DNA of 64,000 nt, taken from the NCBI RefSeq assembly GCF_006715045.1, contig NZ_VFML01000001.1:4866501-4930500 (forward strand), in the 5' to 3' direction. This document shows positions 1 to 7,857 of this stretch, in pieces. Position numbers and translations under genes: made by a program. A model generated the notes under the pieces. It did not search any database. It was not told the origin of the DNA and saw only the letters and a list, made by a program, of their open reading frames with translations. The stretch is from Amycolatopsis cihanbeyliensis (GTDB taxonomy: Bacteria > Actinomycetota > Actinomycetes > Mycobacteriales > Pseudonocardiaceae). The number at the start of each line of letters is the position of its first letter. Positions within the stretch are counted from its first letter, which is position 1.

Positions 1-141
1 TGGCGCGGTGCGCGTCCGTCCGCGGTGCATTGGGATCGGTTTGAGGATGCCGAGGCGATTCACGGTCACGGTGGGGCTACGCGGGTCGTGTGGCTCGATG
101 ACGGGGACCTTGCCTGCGACGGCGGGCTGATGGTTCGCTGA
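1..141 (+). CDS. 3' end of an unidentified phage gene (partial)
   Basis: An open frame runs from the window edge to a TGA at 139-141 and encodes the last 46 residues of a protein. The segment is acidic and aromatic-rich (it ends DGGLMVR) and has no recognisable motif. It lies just upstream of two tRNA genes and the terminase gene, so it is probably a phage gene. I cannot assign a function. Confidence 0.5.
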   Translation, partial: WRGARPSAVHWDRFEDAEAIHGHGGATRVVWLDDGDLACDGGLMVR

Positions 142-211
142 CTGCGAGGCCCAGCCGGGTCGAGCGCGTCTCCTCCCCCCGGCGCCAGCTCCCCGGTTGG
201 CCTCGTCACCA

Positions 212-287
212 AGGGGTGTAGCTCAGGTAGGTAGAGCAGCGGTCTCCAAAACCGTGTGTCGCAGGTTCGAGTCCTGCCACCCCTGCC
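212..287 (+). tRNA. tRNA-Trp (anticodon CCA)
   Basis: The sequence folds as a full cloverleaf. The 7-bp acceptor is 212-218 with 278-284, the D stem is GCTC/GAGC, and the anticodon stem 239-243/251-255 closes a loop CTCCAAA with CCA at 246-248. The T arm has loop TTCGAGT with stem 261-265/273-277. The discriminator is G285, followed by CCG rather than an encoded CCA. The gene lies in the prophage next to the terminase gene, so it is likely a phage-carried tRNA rather than the host copy. Confidence 0.93.
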
Positions 288-328
288 GTCCGGCCGCCGC
301 CAGGCGCTCAGCGCTGGCGCGGTTGGTC

Positions 329-625
329 TCAGCCGTCCCGGCGTCGGAGTGCCAACTCGTTTGGGTAGGCCCGTTCGATCGCGTCGAGAACGGCCTGTGC
401 GTTGTCGCGGATGGTCTCCAGGGCGTCATAGGCGTCGTGCAGTTGATCTCCTACCGGCTGCCGCCAGGTCCGACGAAGGTACGCCGCCGCTGAGGAGACG
501 CGCTCCGCATCGTCCGACCAGCCTGCCTGGTGTGGGTCGAGCGCGATTTTCATGACGTGGCGATCCAGCTCGGAAGCTTCGTCGCCCGGCTTGAGCGGCC
601 ATTCGTCGTCGGGCGTTTGCGACAT
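329..625 (-). CDS. small hypothetical phage protein
   Basis: This 98-residue frame starts at an ATG at 625 and reads against the late operon, between the two tRNA genes. The predicted protein is acidic at the N-terminus (MSQTPDDEW) and has a balanced amino-acid composition with two likely amphipathic helices, unlike the Arg/Pro-rich antisense frames around it. No domain is recognised. It could be a moron-type gene expressed from the lysogen, but that is only inferred from its orientation. Confidence 0.5.
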   Translation of the reverse strand: MSQTPDDEWPLKPGDEASELDRHVMKIALDPHQAGWSDDAERVSSAAAYLRRTWRQPVGDQLHDAYDALETIRDNAQAVLDAIERAYPNELALRRRDG

Positions 626-641
626 GACCGGAGCGTACTCG

Positions 642-717
642 CAGGCACTAGCTCAATGGGTAGAGCGCCCGCTTTGGGTGCGGGGGGTTCGGGGTTCGAG
701 TCCCTGGTGCTTGACCA
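642..717 (+). tRNA. tRNA-Pro (anticodon TGG)
   Basis: The cloverleaf is complete. The acceptor is 642-648 paired with 707-713 (one G-T pair), the D stem is 651-654/663-666, and the anticodon stem CCCGC/GCGGG (668-672/680-684) closes loop TTTGGGT with TGG at 674-676. The T stem is 690-694/702-706 with loop TTCGAGT. The discriminator A714 is followed by an encoded CCA at 715-717, unlike the neighbouring tRNA-Trp. It lies 31 bases before the terminase start and is probably phage-borne. Confidence 0.93.
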
Positions 718-748
718 ATCGCAGTAACGCACTTGGGGGTGATCGAGG

Positions 749-2434
749 GTGCGGAGTACGACGGTCCGACCCTCGGACCTCCTTCCGGCTCCGAGCCACA
801 TGGTTGGGCCGACGTGGCGGCGCTATCGCTCGGGCGGTTGGTACCTGCCGGAGCGGACGCTGGGGTGGGGCGTCATCAACTGGATGGCCGCGTTCCTGTG
901 CCAGCCGGGCGGACCTGACGCGGGAAAGCCGTTCCTGCCGACGCTCGAACAAGCCCGCTTCATCGCCTGGTGGTACGCGGTGGACGAGCGTGGCCGGTTC
1001 GCCTACCGGGCCGGGATTCTCCGCAGGCTCAAGGGCTGGGGCAAAGACCCGCTCGTGGCCGCGCTCAGCCTCGCCGAGCTGTGTGGGCCGGTGGCGTTCT
1101 CGCATTGGGACGAGGACGAGAATCCGGTCGGGAAGCCGCAGCATTCGGCCTGGATTCAGATCGCCGCCGTTAGCCAGGACCAGACGAGAACGACCTTCAC
1201 CTTGTTCCCCGCGATGGCCTCGCAGAGGCTTCGTGAGGAGTACGGCGTCGAGCTGAACAAGACGATCATCTACACCAAGGCCGGCGGGATGATCGAAGGC
1301 GTTACTTCGTCGCCGCTGGCGCTCGAAGGTAAGCGCCCGACCTTCGTCGTGCTCAACGAGACGCAATGGTGGGCCCAGTCCAACGACGGCCACTCGATGT
1401 TCAACGTCGTCGAGGGCAACGTCACGAAGTCGGCTTTCGGCTCGTCGCGCTATCTCGCGATCTGCAACGCTCACGTGCCCGGCCAGGACTCGATCGGTGA
1501 GCGGCTGCACGACAACTATCACGCCGTTGTTGCGGGCCAGGCGGTCGACACCGGCATTCTGTATGACGCGCTGGAGGCGCCGGCCGATACTCCGGTCTCC
1601 GAGATTCCGCACCCGGAGGACGATCCTGACGGCTACGCCGAGGGGATTAAGGCGCTGAAGGCCGGGCTCGATGTGGCGCGGGGTGACGCTCGCTGGCTGG
1701 ACCTGGACACGATCGTGGCGTCCATTTTGGATGTGAGCAATCCGGTTAGCGAGAGCCGGAGGAAGTTTCTTAATCAGGTCAACGCGGCCGAGGATTCGTG
1801 GATCGCTCCTTTCGAGTGGGATCGGCTCCAGGCCGATGTGGCGCTTCAGCCCGGCGAGCGGATCACGCTCGGGTTCGACGGGTCCAAGGGCAGCGATCAC
1901 ACAGCGCTGGTCGCTTGCCGGGTGGAGGACGCGGCGCTGTTCCCGATCAAGGTGTGGAACCCGGAGCAGTACGGCGGGGAGGTTCCGCGTGAGGACGTGG
2001 ACGCCACGGTGCGGTGGGTCTTTTCCCGGTACAAGGTAGCCGCGTTCCGGGCGGACGTGAAGGAGTTCGAGGCGTACGTCGATGCGTGGTCGCGGTCGTT
2101 CGGCCGCAAGCTCGCGGTCAAGGCGACACCCGGCAACCCGGTGGCGTTCGACATGCGCGGCCACAAGAAGGCGTTCGCGCTGGACTGTGAACGGTTCCTC
2201 GATGCTGTGATCGAGGGCGGGCTGACCCACGACGGCAACAAGCTGTTGCGTCAGCACGTGCTCAACGCCCGCCGGCACCCGACCACCTACGACGCGATCG
2301 CTATCCGCAAGGCGAGCAAGGACTCTAGCCGCAAGATTGATGCCGCGGTCTGCGCTGTTCTCGCCTTCGGCGCGAGGCAGGAGTTCTTGATGAGCAAGCG
2401 CGGCAAGAGCCGGAAGGTGGTGATCCTCCGGTAA
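749..2434 (+). CDS. terminase large subunit
   Basis: This is the motor that cuts and packages phage DNA at the portal. The 561-residue protein has an N-terminal ATPase with a divergent Walker A (RRLKGWGKD, about residues 90-100) and a Walker B with catalytic Glu (VVLNET, about 200-205). The C-terminal RNase H-like nuclease has acidic residues in LGFDGSKGSD (about 374) and AAFRADVKEFE, and a final Asp in KIDAAV (about 530). I chose the GTG at 749, which has a G-rich Shine-Dalgarno at 735-739. The length is normal for actinophage terminases. No small terminase gene is visible, so it is either upstream of the window or too divergent to see. The stop overlaps the portal ATG by one base. Confidence 0.93.
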   Translation: MRSTTVRPSDLLPAPSHMVGPTWRRYRSGGWYLPERTLGWGVINWMAAFLCQPGGPDAGKPFLPTLEQARFIAWWYAVDERGRFAYRAGILRRLKGWGKDPLVAALSLAELCGPVAFSHWDEDENPVGKPQHSAWIQIAAVSQDQTRTTFTLFPAMASQRLREEYGVELNKTIIYTKAGGMIEGVTSSPLALEGKRPTFVVLNETQWWAQSNDGHSMFNVVEGNVTKSAFGSSRYLAICNAHVPGQDSIGERLHDNYHAVVAGQAVDTGILYDALEAPADTPVSEIPHPEDDPDGYAEGIKALKAGLDVARGDARWLDLDTIVASILDVSNPVSESRRKFLNQVNAAEDSWIAPFEWDRLQADVALQPGERITLGFDGSKGSDHTALVACRVEDAALFPIKVWNPEQYGGEVPREDVDATVRWVFSRYKVAAFRADVKEFEAYVDAWSRSFGRKLAVKATPGNPVAFDMRGHKKAFALDCERFLDAVIEGGLTHDGNKLLRQHVLNARRHPTTYDAIAIRKASKDSSRKIDAAVCAVLAFGARQEFLMSKRGKSRKVVILR

Positions 2435-3831
2435 TGGCTGCGAGTACCTATGTAGACCAGGTACAAGCGCTGTCCGATGTCCTGGCCGACCAGGACCGAC
2501 CGCTGCGTGTCTCGGAGTCCTACTACGAGGCCACGCACCGATTGGAAGCAGTGGGTCTGGCGACCCCGCCCGAGATGCGGCGGGTCTTCACGGCCGCGAT
2601 CGGGTGGCCGAGAACCTACATCGACGCCATCGAAGAGCGATTGGATGTCGAGGGATTCGCGCTGGCTGGCAGCTCGAAGAACATCGATCGCCTGTGGGAC
2701 TGGTGGCAGGTCAACAACCTCGATGAGGCGTCCTCGCTGGCGCATGGTGATGCCCTGATCTACGGCCGCTCCTACGTCACGGTCGCGGGACCGGACACGG
2801 CGGCCGGGGACGACCCGGACGTGCCGCTCATCCGTGTGGAGTCGCCGCGCCATCTCTACGCCGAGGAAGACCCGCGGACCGGCGCAGTGACACGCGCGGC
2901 CCGGCTTTACCTCGGCGAGGATGAGGGCTTCCCGGTGGCGGCGACGCTGATGCTGCCGGATCGCACAGCGTACTTGGTGCGCGATGAGGGCGGCCGGTGG
3001 CGGGTGAATGGCAGAGTCATTTATCACCAGCTCGGGCAGGTTCCGGTCGTGCCGATCATTAATCGGGAGCGGCTGTTCGATCGCCACGGGCATTCGGAGA
3101 TCACACCCGAGATCCGATCGATGACCGACGCGGCGACGCGGATCATGATGAACATGCAGGCCACGGCTGAGCTGATGGCCGTCCCGCAGCGGTTGATCTT
3201 CGGTGCCGAACAGGGCGAGCTGAGCGAGAACGCCTTCGACGCCTACCTGGCACGGATCTTGGCGTTCGAGAACGAGACCGGCAAGGCGTTCCAGTTCAGC
3301 GCGGCGGAGCTGCGGAACTTCACCGACGCCTTGCAGGAGATCGCCAAGCACATCGCCTCCTACACCGGCCTGCCGCCGCAGTACCTCAGCTTCAACAGTG
3401 ACAACCCGGCCTCGGCTGAGGCCATCCGGAGCGCGGAGTCGAGATTGGTGAAGAAGGCGGAGCGCAAGCAACGCATGTTCGGCGGTGCGTGGGAGCGCGT
3501 GATGCGGTTGGCGCTGAAGGTCATGGATCGGGAGGTGCCGAAGCGGTACTTCCGGTTGGAGACGAAGTGGCGCGACGCCGCGACGCCGACGTTCGCCTCG
3601 AAGGCGGACGCGGTGAGCAAGCTCTACAACAACGGCAACGGCATCATCCCGCTCAAGCGCGCCCGGCAGGACATGGGCTACACCGCCGAGGAAATCAAGG
3701 AGATGGAGCAGCAGGACGAAGCCGACCCGATCAACCGGCTGTCCGCGCTTGTCGGTGCTCCGGCCGCCGGGGTGCCCAGTCAGGCTGGGTCGCCACCTGA
3801 TGACCGTGACGAGGGTGGCCGGGCGGCATGA
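2434..3831 (+). CDS. portal protein
   Basis: This 465-residue protein should form the dodecameric portal ring through which DNA enters the capsid. It matches the SPP1 gp6-like portal family of actinophages in length, in position after the terminase, and in its mixed alpha/beta N-terminal part followed by a helical region (ASYTGLPPQYLSF near residue 310). The C-terminal tail is low-complexity and Pro/Gly-rich. Its ATG shares a base with the terminase stop codon, and its TGA overlaps the next ATG, so the three genes are probably translationally coupled. Confidence 0.9.
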   Translation: MAASTYVDQVQALSDVLADQDRPLRVSESYYEATHRLEAVGLATPPEMRRVFTAAIGWPRTYIDAIEERLDVEGFALAGSSKNIDRLWDWWQVNNLDEASSLAHGDALIYGRSYVTVAGPDTAAGDDPDVPLIRVESPRHLYAEEDPRTGAVTRAARLYLGEDEGFPVAATLMLPDRTAYLVRDEGGRWRVNGRVIYHQLGQVPVVPIINRERLFDRHGHSEITPEIRSMTDAATRIMMNMQATAELMAVPQRLIFGAEQGELSENAFDAYLARILAFENETGKAFQFSAAELRNFTDALQEIAKHIASYTGLPPQYLSFNSDNPASAEAIRSAESRLVKKAERKQRMFGGAWERVMRLALKVMDREVPKRYFRLETKWRDAATPTFASKADAVSKLYNNGNGIIPLKRARQDMGYTAEEIKEMEQQDEADPINRLSALVGAPAAGVPSQAGSPPDDRDEGGRAA

Positions 3832-4649
3832 CCTACGAGCAGTACGTGACCGCCCAGCGGGCCGTCGTCGCCGCGTTGGTGTCGGTCTTGTTGGTCTTGC
3901 TCGCGGCGTTCCAGTTCACGGGTCTCGGGCGGCGGGGGTGGCTGTCGCTGCTGGCCGCGCTTTACCCGCATGTCGAGCAGGCCAGGCGGCAGTCCGCTGA
4001 GTTGGCGAGGCTGTTCTACGACGCCGAGCGTCGCCGCCACGTCGGCACCGATGACCATCCGATCTACCTGGCCGGCTACGAGCCCGCATGGTTCGAGGAA
4101 GCGATGCGGCCCGAGCGTGCACGCCTGTCGCGTACCGACACCACGGACGGCGACATTGCTCGGGCCGTGTCACGGGCGGTCAAGGAGGTCGAGAACGGCG
4201 GACGGCGGACGCTGCTGCGCGCGGTCGAGTCCGATCCCCAGGTGAAGGGGTGGGCTCGGGTCGCAGGGGGCAACGAGAGCTGCGCCTTCTGCACCATGCT
4301 CATCTCGCGCGGCCCGGTCTACCTGGAGGCCGAAACGGCCGGCCTGGATGCCGACGATGTGTCCGCGGTGGAGCTGTGGCGACAGATCGAGCACGCACAG
4401 ACACCGCAGCAACGTGCGCGGGCCGAGGCCGCGATGGACGAGTTGATGACCCGCTGGCATCCCAACTGTGACTGCAAGGTGGTGCCGGTCTTCAACCGCA
4501 GCGATTGGCCGGGACGGGATGCGTACCGGCAGGCCGAGCGCCTGTGGAAGGACACGACGAAGGGCTTGACGGGCCGGGATGCCCTGAACGCGCTTCGCCG
4601 TGCCCTCCACGGCCAGAGCGGGGACCCGGCCGACGACATCGCCGCGTAG
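3828..4649 (+). CDS. MuF-like minor capsid protein
   Basis: This 273-residue protein follows the portal with an ATGA overlap, the usual place for MuF/SPP1 gp7-type head morphogenesis proteins. The diagnostic C-terminal signature is present: SCAFCTM near residue 150, SRGPVY shortly after it, and HPNCDC near residue 210. These Cys and His residues are spaced like the zinc-binding MuF core. A hydrophobic stretch near residues 17-32 could be mistaken for a membrane helix. No protease or ADP-ribosyltransferase extension is present. Confidence 0.85.
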   Translation: MTYEQYVTAQRAVVAALVSVLLVLLAAFQFTGLGRRGWLSLLAALYPHVEQARRQSAELARLFYDAERRRHVGTDDHPIYLAGYEPAWFEEAMRPERARLSRTDTTDGDIARAVSRAVKEVENGGRRTLLRAVESDPQVKGWARVAGGNESCAFCTMLISRGPVYLEAETAGLDADDVSAVELWRQIEHAQTPQQRARAEAAMDELMTRWHPNCDCKVVPVFNRSDWPGRDAYRQAERLWKDTTKGLTGRDALNALRRALHGQSGDPADDIAA

Positions 4650-4673
4650 TCCCCGTCCTAGTTCATTCATGTA

Positions 4674-4695
4674 GCGCCCCTGGTGGGCGTTTTTT
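4674..4695 (+). terminator. hairpin with T-run between minor capsid and scaffold genes
   Basis: A 6-bp GC-rich stem (4674-4679 with 4685-4690, one G-T pair) and a CTGGT loop are followed at once by a run of Ts. This is the form of an intrinsic terminator or attenuator. It lies inside the head operon, so it may cut portal and minor capsid expression relative to scaffold and capsid, which likely have their own promoter or rely on read-through. Confidence 0.7.
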
Positions 4696-4715
4696 GTTGC
4701 GCTGGAGGCGTATTC

Positions 4716-5198
4716 ATGTCCGATGAGACGGGTGAAACCGTCGAGAACGACACCCCGAACGGCAGCGGTGCCGACGACGTGCCGCAGTGGGTGCGGGACA
4801 AGCTGAACAAGGCCAATGAGGAGGCGGCGAAGTACCGCGTCCGTGCGAAGGAAGCGACGGAGAAGGCGCGCGAGGAAGCTACGCAGCAGTTCTCCGCGGA
4901 AGTCGCGAAACTGTCCGACGAAAAGGCTGCCCTGTCTGCCGAGTTGGGGCAGAAGTCGCTGGAACTTGCGAAGGTCCGCACCGCGATCGACAAGGGTGTT
5001 CCTGGCGAACACATCATGCGGTTCGCGGGGCTGCTCCAGGGCGAGGACGAGGAAGCCCTGAAGGCGTACGCCGACGAAATTTGGCCCATGTTCCGGTTTG
5101 ACCCGCCCCCGGACGACCCGATCGATCCGTCGCAGGGTCAGGGCGCTGCACCGGATTCCGGGGACACGTTCTTTGTGTCGTTCGCCTTCGATGACTAA
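4716..5198 (+). CDS. capsid scaffolding protein
   Basis: I start this 160-residue protein at the ATG at 4716, which has GGAGG nine bases upstream. An in-frame start further up would run back into the terminator. The central third (about residues 25-95) is a highly charged Ala/Glu/Lys coiled coil with repeated EEA and KEA runs, and the ends are acidic and Pro-rich. Composition, length and position immediately before the major capsid gene identify a scaffold, which assembles the procapsid and then leaves. Confidence 0.85.
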   Translation: MSDETGETVENDTPNGSGADDVPQWVRDKLNKANEEAAKYRVRAKEATEKAREEATQQFSAEVAKLSDEKAALSAELGQKSLELAKVRTAIDKGVPGEHIMRFAGLLQGEDEEALKAYADEIWPMFRFDPPPDDPIDPSQGQGAAPDSGDTFFVSFAFDD

Positions 5199-5222
5199 TC
5201 CACACAAAAGGATGTTTCATTA

Positions 5223-6218
5223 ATGGCTTTTGAGAATGAGGCCGCTCCGAACACGGCTGAGCGGCATCAGGGGCGGCTTGCCTACATCGATGACAAGTTC
5301 CTGCCTCGCAATGTGTTGCCGCCGCTGTGGGAGAAGGCCCAGGAGTCGTCTTTGGTGATGCGGCTGGGCCAGCGCATCCCGGTCTCCTACGGCGAAAGCG
5401 TGCTCCCGCTCAGCGCGGTGGAGCCCGAGGTCGGTCAGGTCGGTGTCGGTACCCGTCCGCAGGACCGGGAGGGGCACCAGAAGCCCGTGACCGGTGTGGC
5501 GTGGGACAGCACGACCTTCAGCCCGATCAAGCTCGCGGGCATCATCACGGTGTCCGAGGAGTTCGCCACGGTGGACCCGCGTGGGCTCAACAGCCAGCTT
5601 CGCGGCAAGCTCGCCTCCGCGATCGGCCGCGGGTTGGACCTGGCCGTGTTCCACGGCCGGCGCCCGGACAACGGGGACGCGCTTCAGGGCATCGACGCCA
5701 ACTCCTACGTCAACGCCACCACCAAGCGTGTCTACCTGGACGCCGACACCGCGACCTCGGTCAAGGACGACATGATCGCGGGCTGGGAGCTGGTGACCAC
5801 CGCCGAGCACGATGTCAACGGCTGGGCCATCGACAAGCTGTTCCAGCCGAAGATCCTCGGCGCGACCGACAAGGACGGCAAGAACGTCTTCGGTGGCGAG
5901 GTCGACCTGTCCGGCGCGGCCCGGTCGCTGCTGGGCCTGCCCGTGGAGTACGGCAAGGCCGTCTCCGGCAAGCTCGGCGCCGCCGCACGCACGAACGTGC
6001 GCCTGTTCGGTGGCGACTGGACGCGCGTGCTGTACGGGTTCGCCGACCGGGTACGGATCAAGCGCAGTACCGAGGCGGTCATCACCGACGCTGCCGGGAA
6101 CACCATCAACCTGTGGCAGACCAACCAGGTCGCGCTGATGGTGGAGGTCACGGTCGGCTGGAAGGTCGATCCGGAAGCGTTCTTCGCGCTGGAGACCGGC
6201 ACTCCGCCGGCACCGTGA
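5223..6218 (+). CDS. major capsid protein
   Basis: This 331-residue protein follows the scaffold gene and is the expected HK97-fold shell subunit. It has the features of actinophage capsid proteins: an N-arm, a loop leading to PVSYGESVLPL, and the central segment with ITVSEEFATVDP. The C-terminal part ends in beta strands (NLWQTNQVALMVEVTVGW) that form the P domain and A domain edge. There is no long N-terminal delta domain, consistent with a separate scaffold. The ATG at 5223 has a modest AAGGATG signal upstream. Confidence 0.92.
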   Translation: MAFENEAAPNTAERHQGRLAYIDDKFLPRNVLPPLWEKAQESSLVMRLGQRIPVSYGESVLPLSAVEPEVGQVGVGTRPQDREGHQKPVTGVAWDSTTFSPIKLAGIITVSEEFATVDPRGLNSQLRGKLASAIGRGLDLAVFHGRRPDNGDALQGIDANSYVNATTKRVYLDADTATSVKDDMIAGWELVTTAEHDVNGWAIDKLFQPKILGATDKDGKNVFGGEVDLSGAARSLLGLPVEYGKAVSGKLGAAARTNVRLFGGDWTRVLYGFADRVRIKRSTEAVITDAAGNTINLWQTNQVALMVEVTVGWKVDPEAFFALETGTPPAP

Positions 6219-6231
6219 CCGCGTTCCGCGA

Positions 6232-6264
6232 GGGAGGCACCACACGAGGGGTGCCTTCCTCTTT
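6232..6264 (+). terminator. terminator after the major capsid gene
   Basis: A 10-bp stem (6232-6241 with 6250-6259, one G-T pair) and an 8-base loop are followed by TCTTT. It lies 14 bases after the capsid stop. Attenuation here would give more capsid message than connector message, a common arrangement in siphoviruses. Confidence 0.65.
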
Positions 6265-6282
6265 CCATCTCTGGAGGCATGT

Positions 6283-6513
6283 GTGCCGCTTGTACTTCTC
6301 CGCTCCCCGCTCGGCACGGTCGTCTCGTGTGACCGAGCCGTGGCGGATGAGCTGATGCGATCGGGCTGGAGGGAAGCCGATGCCGTTGGCGACGGTGACC
6401 GACGTACAGAGTCGTCTCGGTCGGACCCTCAGCCCCGAGGAACAGGACCAGGCCGCGGTACTGCTCGGCGACGCCGAGGTACGGCTGAAAGCCCGGATAC
6501 CGGATCTGCTTGA
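6283..6513 (+). CDS. small head-region protein overlapping the next gene
   Basis: A GTG start at 6283 has a GGAGG Shine-Dalgarno at 6271-6275. The first ~35 residues (ending SGWREADA) resemble the very short proteins many actinophages encode between capsid and connector genes, which typically end in a GW motif. Here the frame does not stop but runs 134 bases into the connector gene in another frame, giving a 76-residue product with an Arg/Gly-rich tail. Either the overlap is real or a stop codon has been lost. The N-terminal part is more credible than the tail. Confidence 0.5.
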   Translation: MPLVLLRSPLGTVVSCDRAVADELMRSGWREADAVGDGDRRTESSRSDPQPRGTGPGRGTARRRRGTAESPDTGSA

Positions 6514-6781
6514 CCAGGTAGCAAGCGGTTCCCTCGATGAGGCCGTGGTCGTCCAGGTCGAAGCCAACATGGTGGCCCGCGTCCTGCGGAACCCGGACGG
6601 GTATGTCGCGGAGACGGACGGCAACTACTCCTACCAGAAGGCCCAGGACGCGACAGCGGGCCGGTTGATGGTGCTCGATGACGAGTGGTCCTTGCTCGGC
6701 CTCCGTCGCGGCATGGTCGTCCTCACTCCCCGGCTGGAACTGCCGGTGCGTGCCGGTCCGGACTGGTGGTGGGAGTGGTGA
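6380..6781 (+). CDS. head-tail adaptor protein
   Basis: This 133-residue protein resembles the Gp19/Gp15-like connector family. It has a helical bundle with an early DVQSRLGR segment and the common E..QA..LL.DAE..L helix, then a conserved NPDGY. Such proteins dock on the portal after packaging. Its stop overlaps the following GTG start (GTGA), consistent with translational coupling. An ATG at 6380 lies next to a GGAGG-like stretch (6370-6375). Confidence 0.85.
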   Translation: MPLATVTDVQSRLGRTLSPEEQDQAAVLLGDAEVRLKARIPDLLDQVASGSLDEAVVVQVEANMVARVLRNPDGYVAETDGNYSYQKAQDATAGRLMVLDDEWSLLGLRRGMVVLTPRLELPVRAGPDWWWEW

Positions 6782-7131
6782 GCCTGCTCGACACCGGCGT
6801 TGAGGACGTGACGGTCTATCCCGAAGAGGTGACCCAAGACCGAGACGGCAACACCATCACCCGCCCGTCTGCCACGGGAATTCCTGCGAAGGCGACCATC
6901 CAGCTCAAGGCCCAGTCCGGTACGTCGTCGCGACGTGCCGAACAAGACAACGAGGGATTCGAGACCGAGACCGTTTACCGGCTCCGGTTCCCGCGTTCGT
7001 TCCCTCACGTGTTGGGCGCTCAGGCCCGCATCGAATGGCGCGGGGAGTACTGGGCCGTCATCGGCGACGCTCAGCGATTCAACGGAAGCCATAAGACCCG
7101 GCACATCGACTACACCATCAGACGGTCCTAA
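6778..7131 (+). CDS. head closure (head-to-tail stopper) protein
   Basis: I start this 117-residue protein at the GTG at 6778, which overlaps the upstream stop as GTGA. A longer upstream frame only translates Arg-rich antisense-like sequence. The protein is beta-rich, with an RAEQDNEGFETETVYRLR segment and a central SH3-like barrel (EWRGEYWAVIGD) typical of stoppers that plug the filled capsid. The assignment rests mainly on gene order and size. Confidence 0.75.
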   Translation: MSLLDTGVEDVTVYPEEVTQDRDGNTITRPSATGIPAKATIQLKAQSGTSSRRAEQDNEGFETETVYRLRFPRSFPHVLGAQARIEWRGEYWAVIGDAQRFNGSHKTRHIDYTIRRS

Positions 7132-7421
7132 TGGCTCGTGTGTACCAGCGCAGGGCGCGTGTGGAGACGGCACATCTCGACGGCGTAGTAGCCGCTGTAC
7201 GGGAGCAGGCGCAGAAGGTCGGTCGCAACGCGGAGATCCGCCTCACGGCGCACCGCGACGAGGGGCACGCGGAGATCACCGTCACCTACGGGCAGGTCGA
7301 CTCCTTCGTGAACTTGGACGATTTGGCCGCGCTGTCCATTGAGTTCGGCCACGTGCACAACGTCACCGGCCGCTACGTGGCGGGGCTGTACATCATCACG
7401 GGCGCCGCCAACCTGATCTAG
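7131..7421 (+). CDS. neck protein (DUF5403-like)
   Basis: This 96-residue protein resembles the short DUF5403-like neck proteins found between the stopper and the tail terminator in actinophages. It has a basic N-terminus (MARVYQRRARV), an N-terminal helix, then beta strands ending in IEFGHVHNVTGRYVAGLYII. Its ATG overlaps the upstream stop by one base. The precise role in neck assembly is not known to me. Confidence 0.7.
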   Translation: MARVYQRRARVETAHLDGVVAAVREQAQKVGRNAEIRLTAHRDEGHAEITVTYGQVDSFVNLDDLAALSIEFGHVHNVTGRYVAGLYIITGAANLI

Positions 7422-7434
7422 GAGGGACGTTCCC

Positions 7435-7845
7435 GTGGTGGATCGCAGAATGCCACGGGTCCAGGAAGTGCTGTTGCCGGTGCTTCGCGCGGCGCTGCCG
7501 GAGGTCGCTGTCACGACGTGGGTTCCGGATGTGGACTACCGGAGGTATCCACTGCTGAACCTTCGGCGACTCGGCGGGTTGCCGGTGGACGTGCGCCGGC
7601 TCGATCTCGCCGTGATCGAGATGACGGCGTTCACCCGCGATGGGCTCGTGGCGACCGAAGACCTCTATCTCGATGCGCGCCAGGTCATCTGGGACATGGT
7701 TGCCAACCAGACCGTCACTGCTTACGGCTACCTGCATAGCTATTTCGAGACGATGGGGCCGACGCAGTTCGATTCGACATTCGATGACTCCTGGCGCGTT
7801 CAAGGGCTGATCCAGCTCGGAATTCGGCCCCCGAAGCAACTGTAG
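7435..7845 (+). CDS. tail terminator protein
   Basis: This 136-residue protein lies directly before the major tail gene and has the mixed alpha/beta layout of tail terminators, which cap the growing tail tube and set its join to the head. A GTG start at 7435 is preceded by AGGAGGGA at 7421-7428. Identification is by order, length and overall character, not by a catalytic motif. Confidence 0.75.
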   Translation: MVDRRMPRVQEVLLPVLRAALPEVAVTTWVPDVDYRRYPLLNLRRLGGLPVDVRRLDLAVIEMTAFTRDGLVATEDLYLDARQVIWDMVANQTVTAYGYLHSYFETMGPTQFDSTFDDSWRVQGLIQLGIRPPKQL

Positions 7846-7857
7846 GAGGACGCCTAC

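Noticed and set aside
653..2278. A 541-codon reverse-strand open frame opposite the terminase gene
   Set aside because: It is Arg/Leu/Val-rich and its frame is the complement of a well-supported terminase; long antisense frames are usual in high-GC DNA.
2287..3471. A 394-codon reverse-strand open frame opposite the portal gene
   Set aside because: Antisense shadow of the portal gene; no motif and no SD signal.
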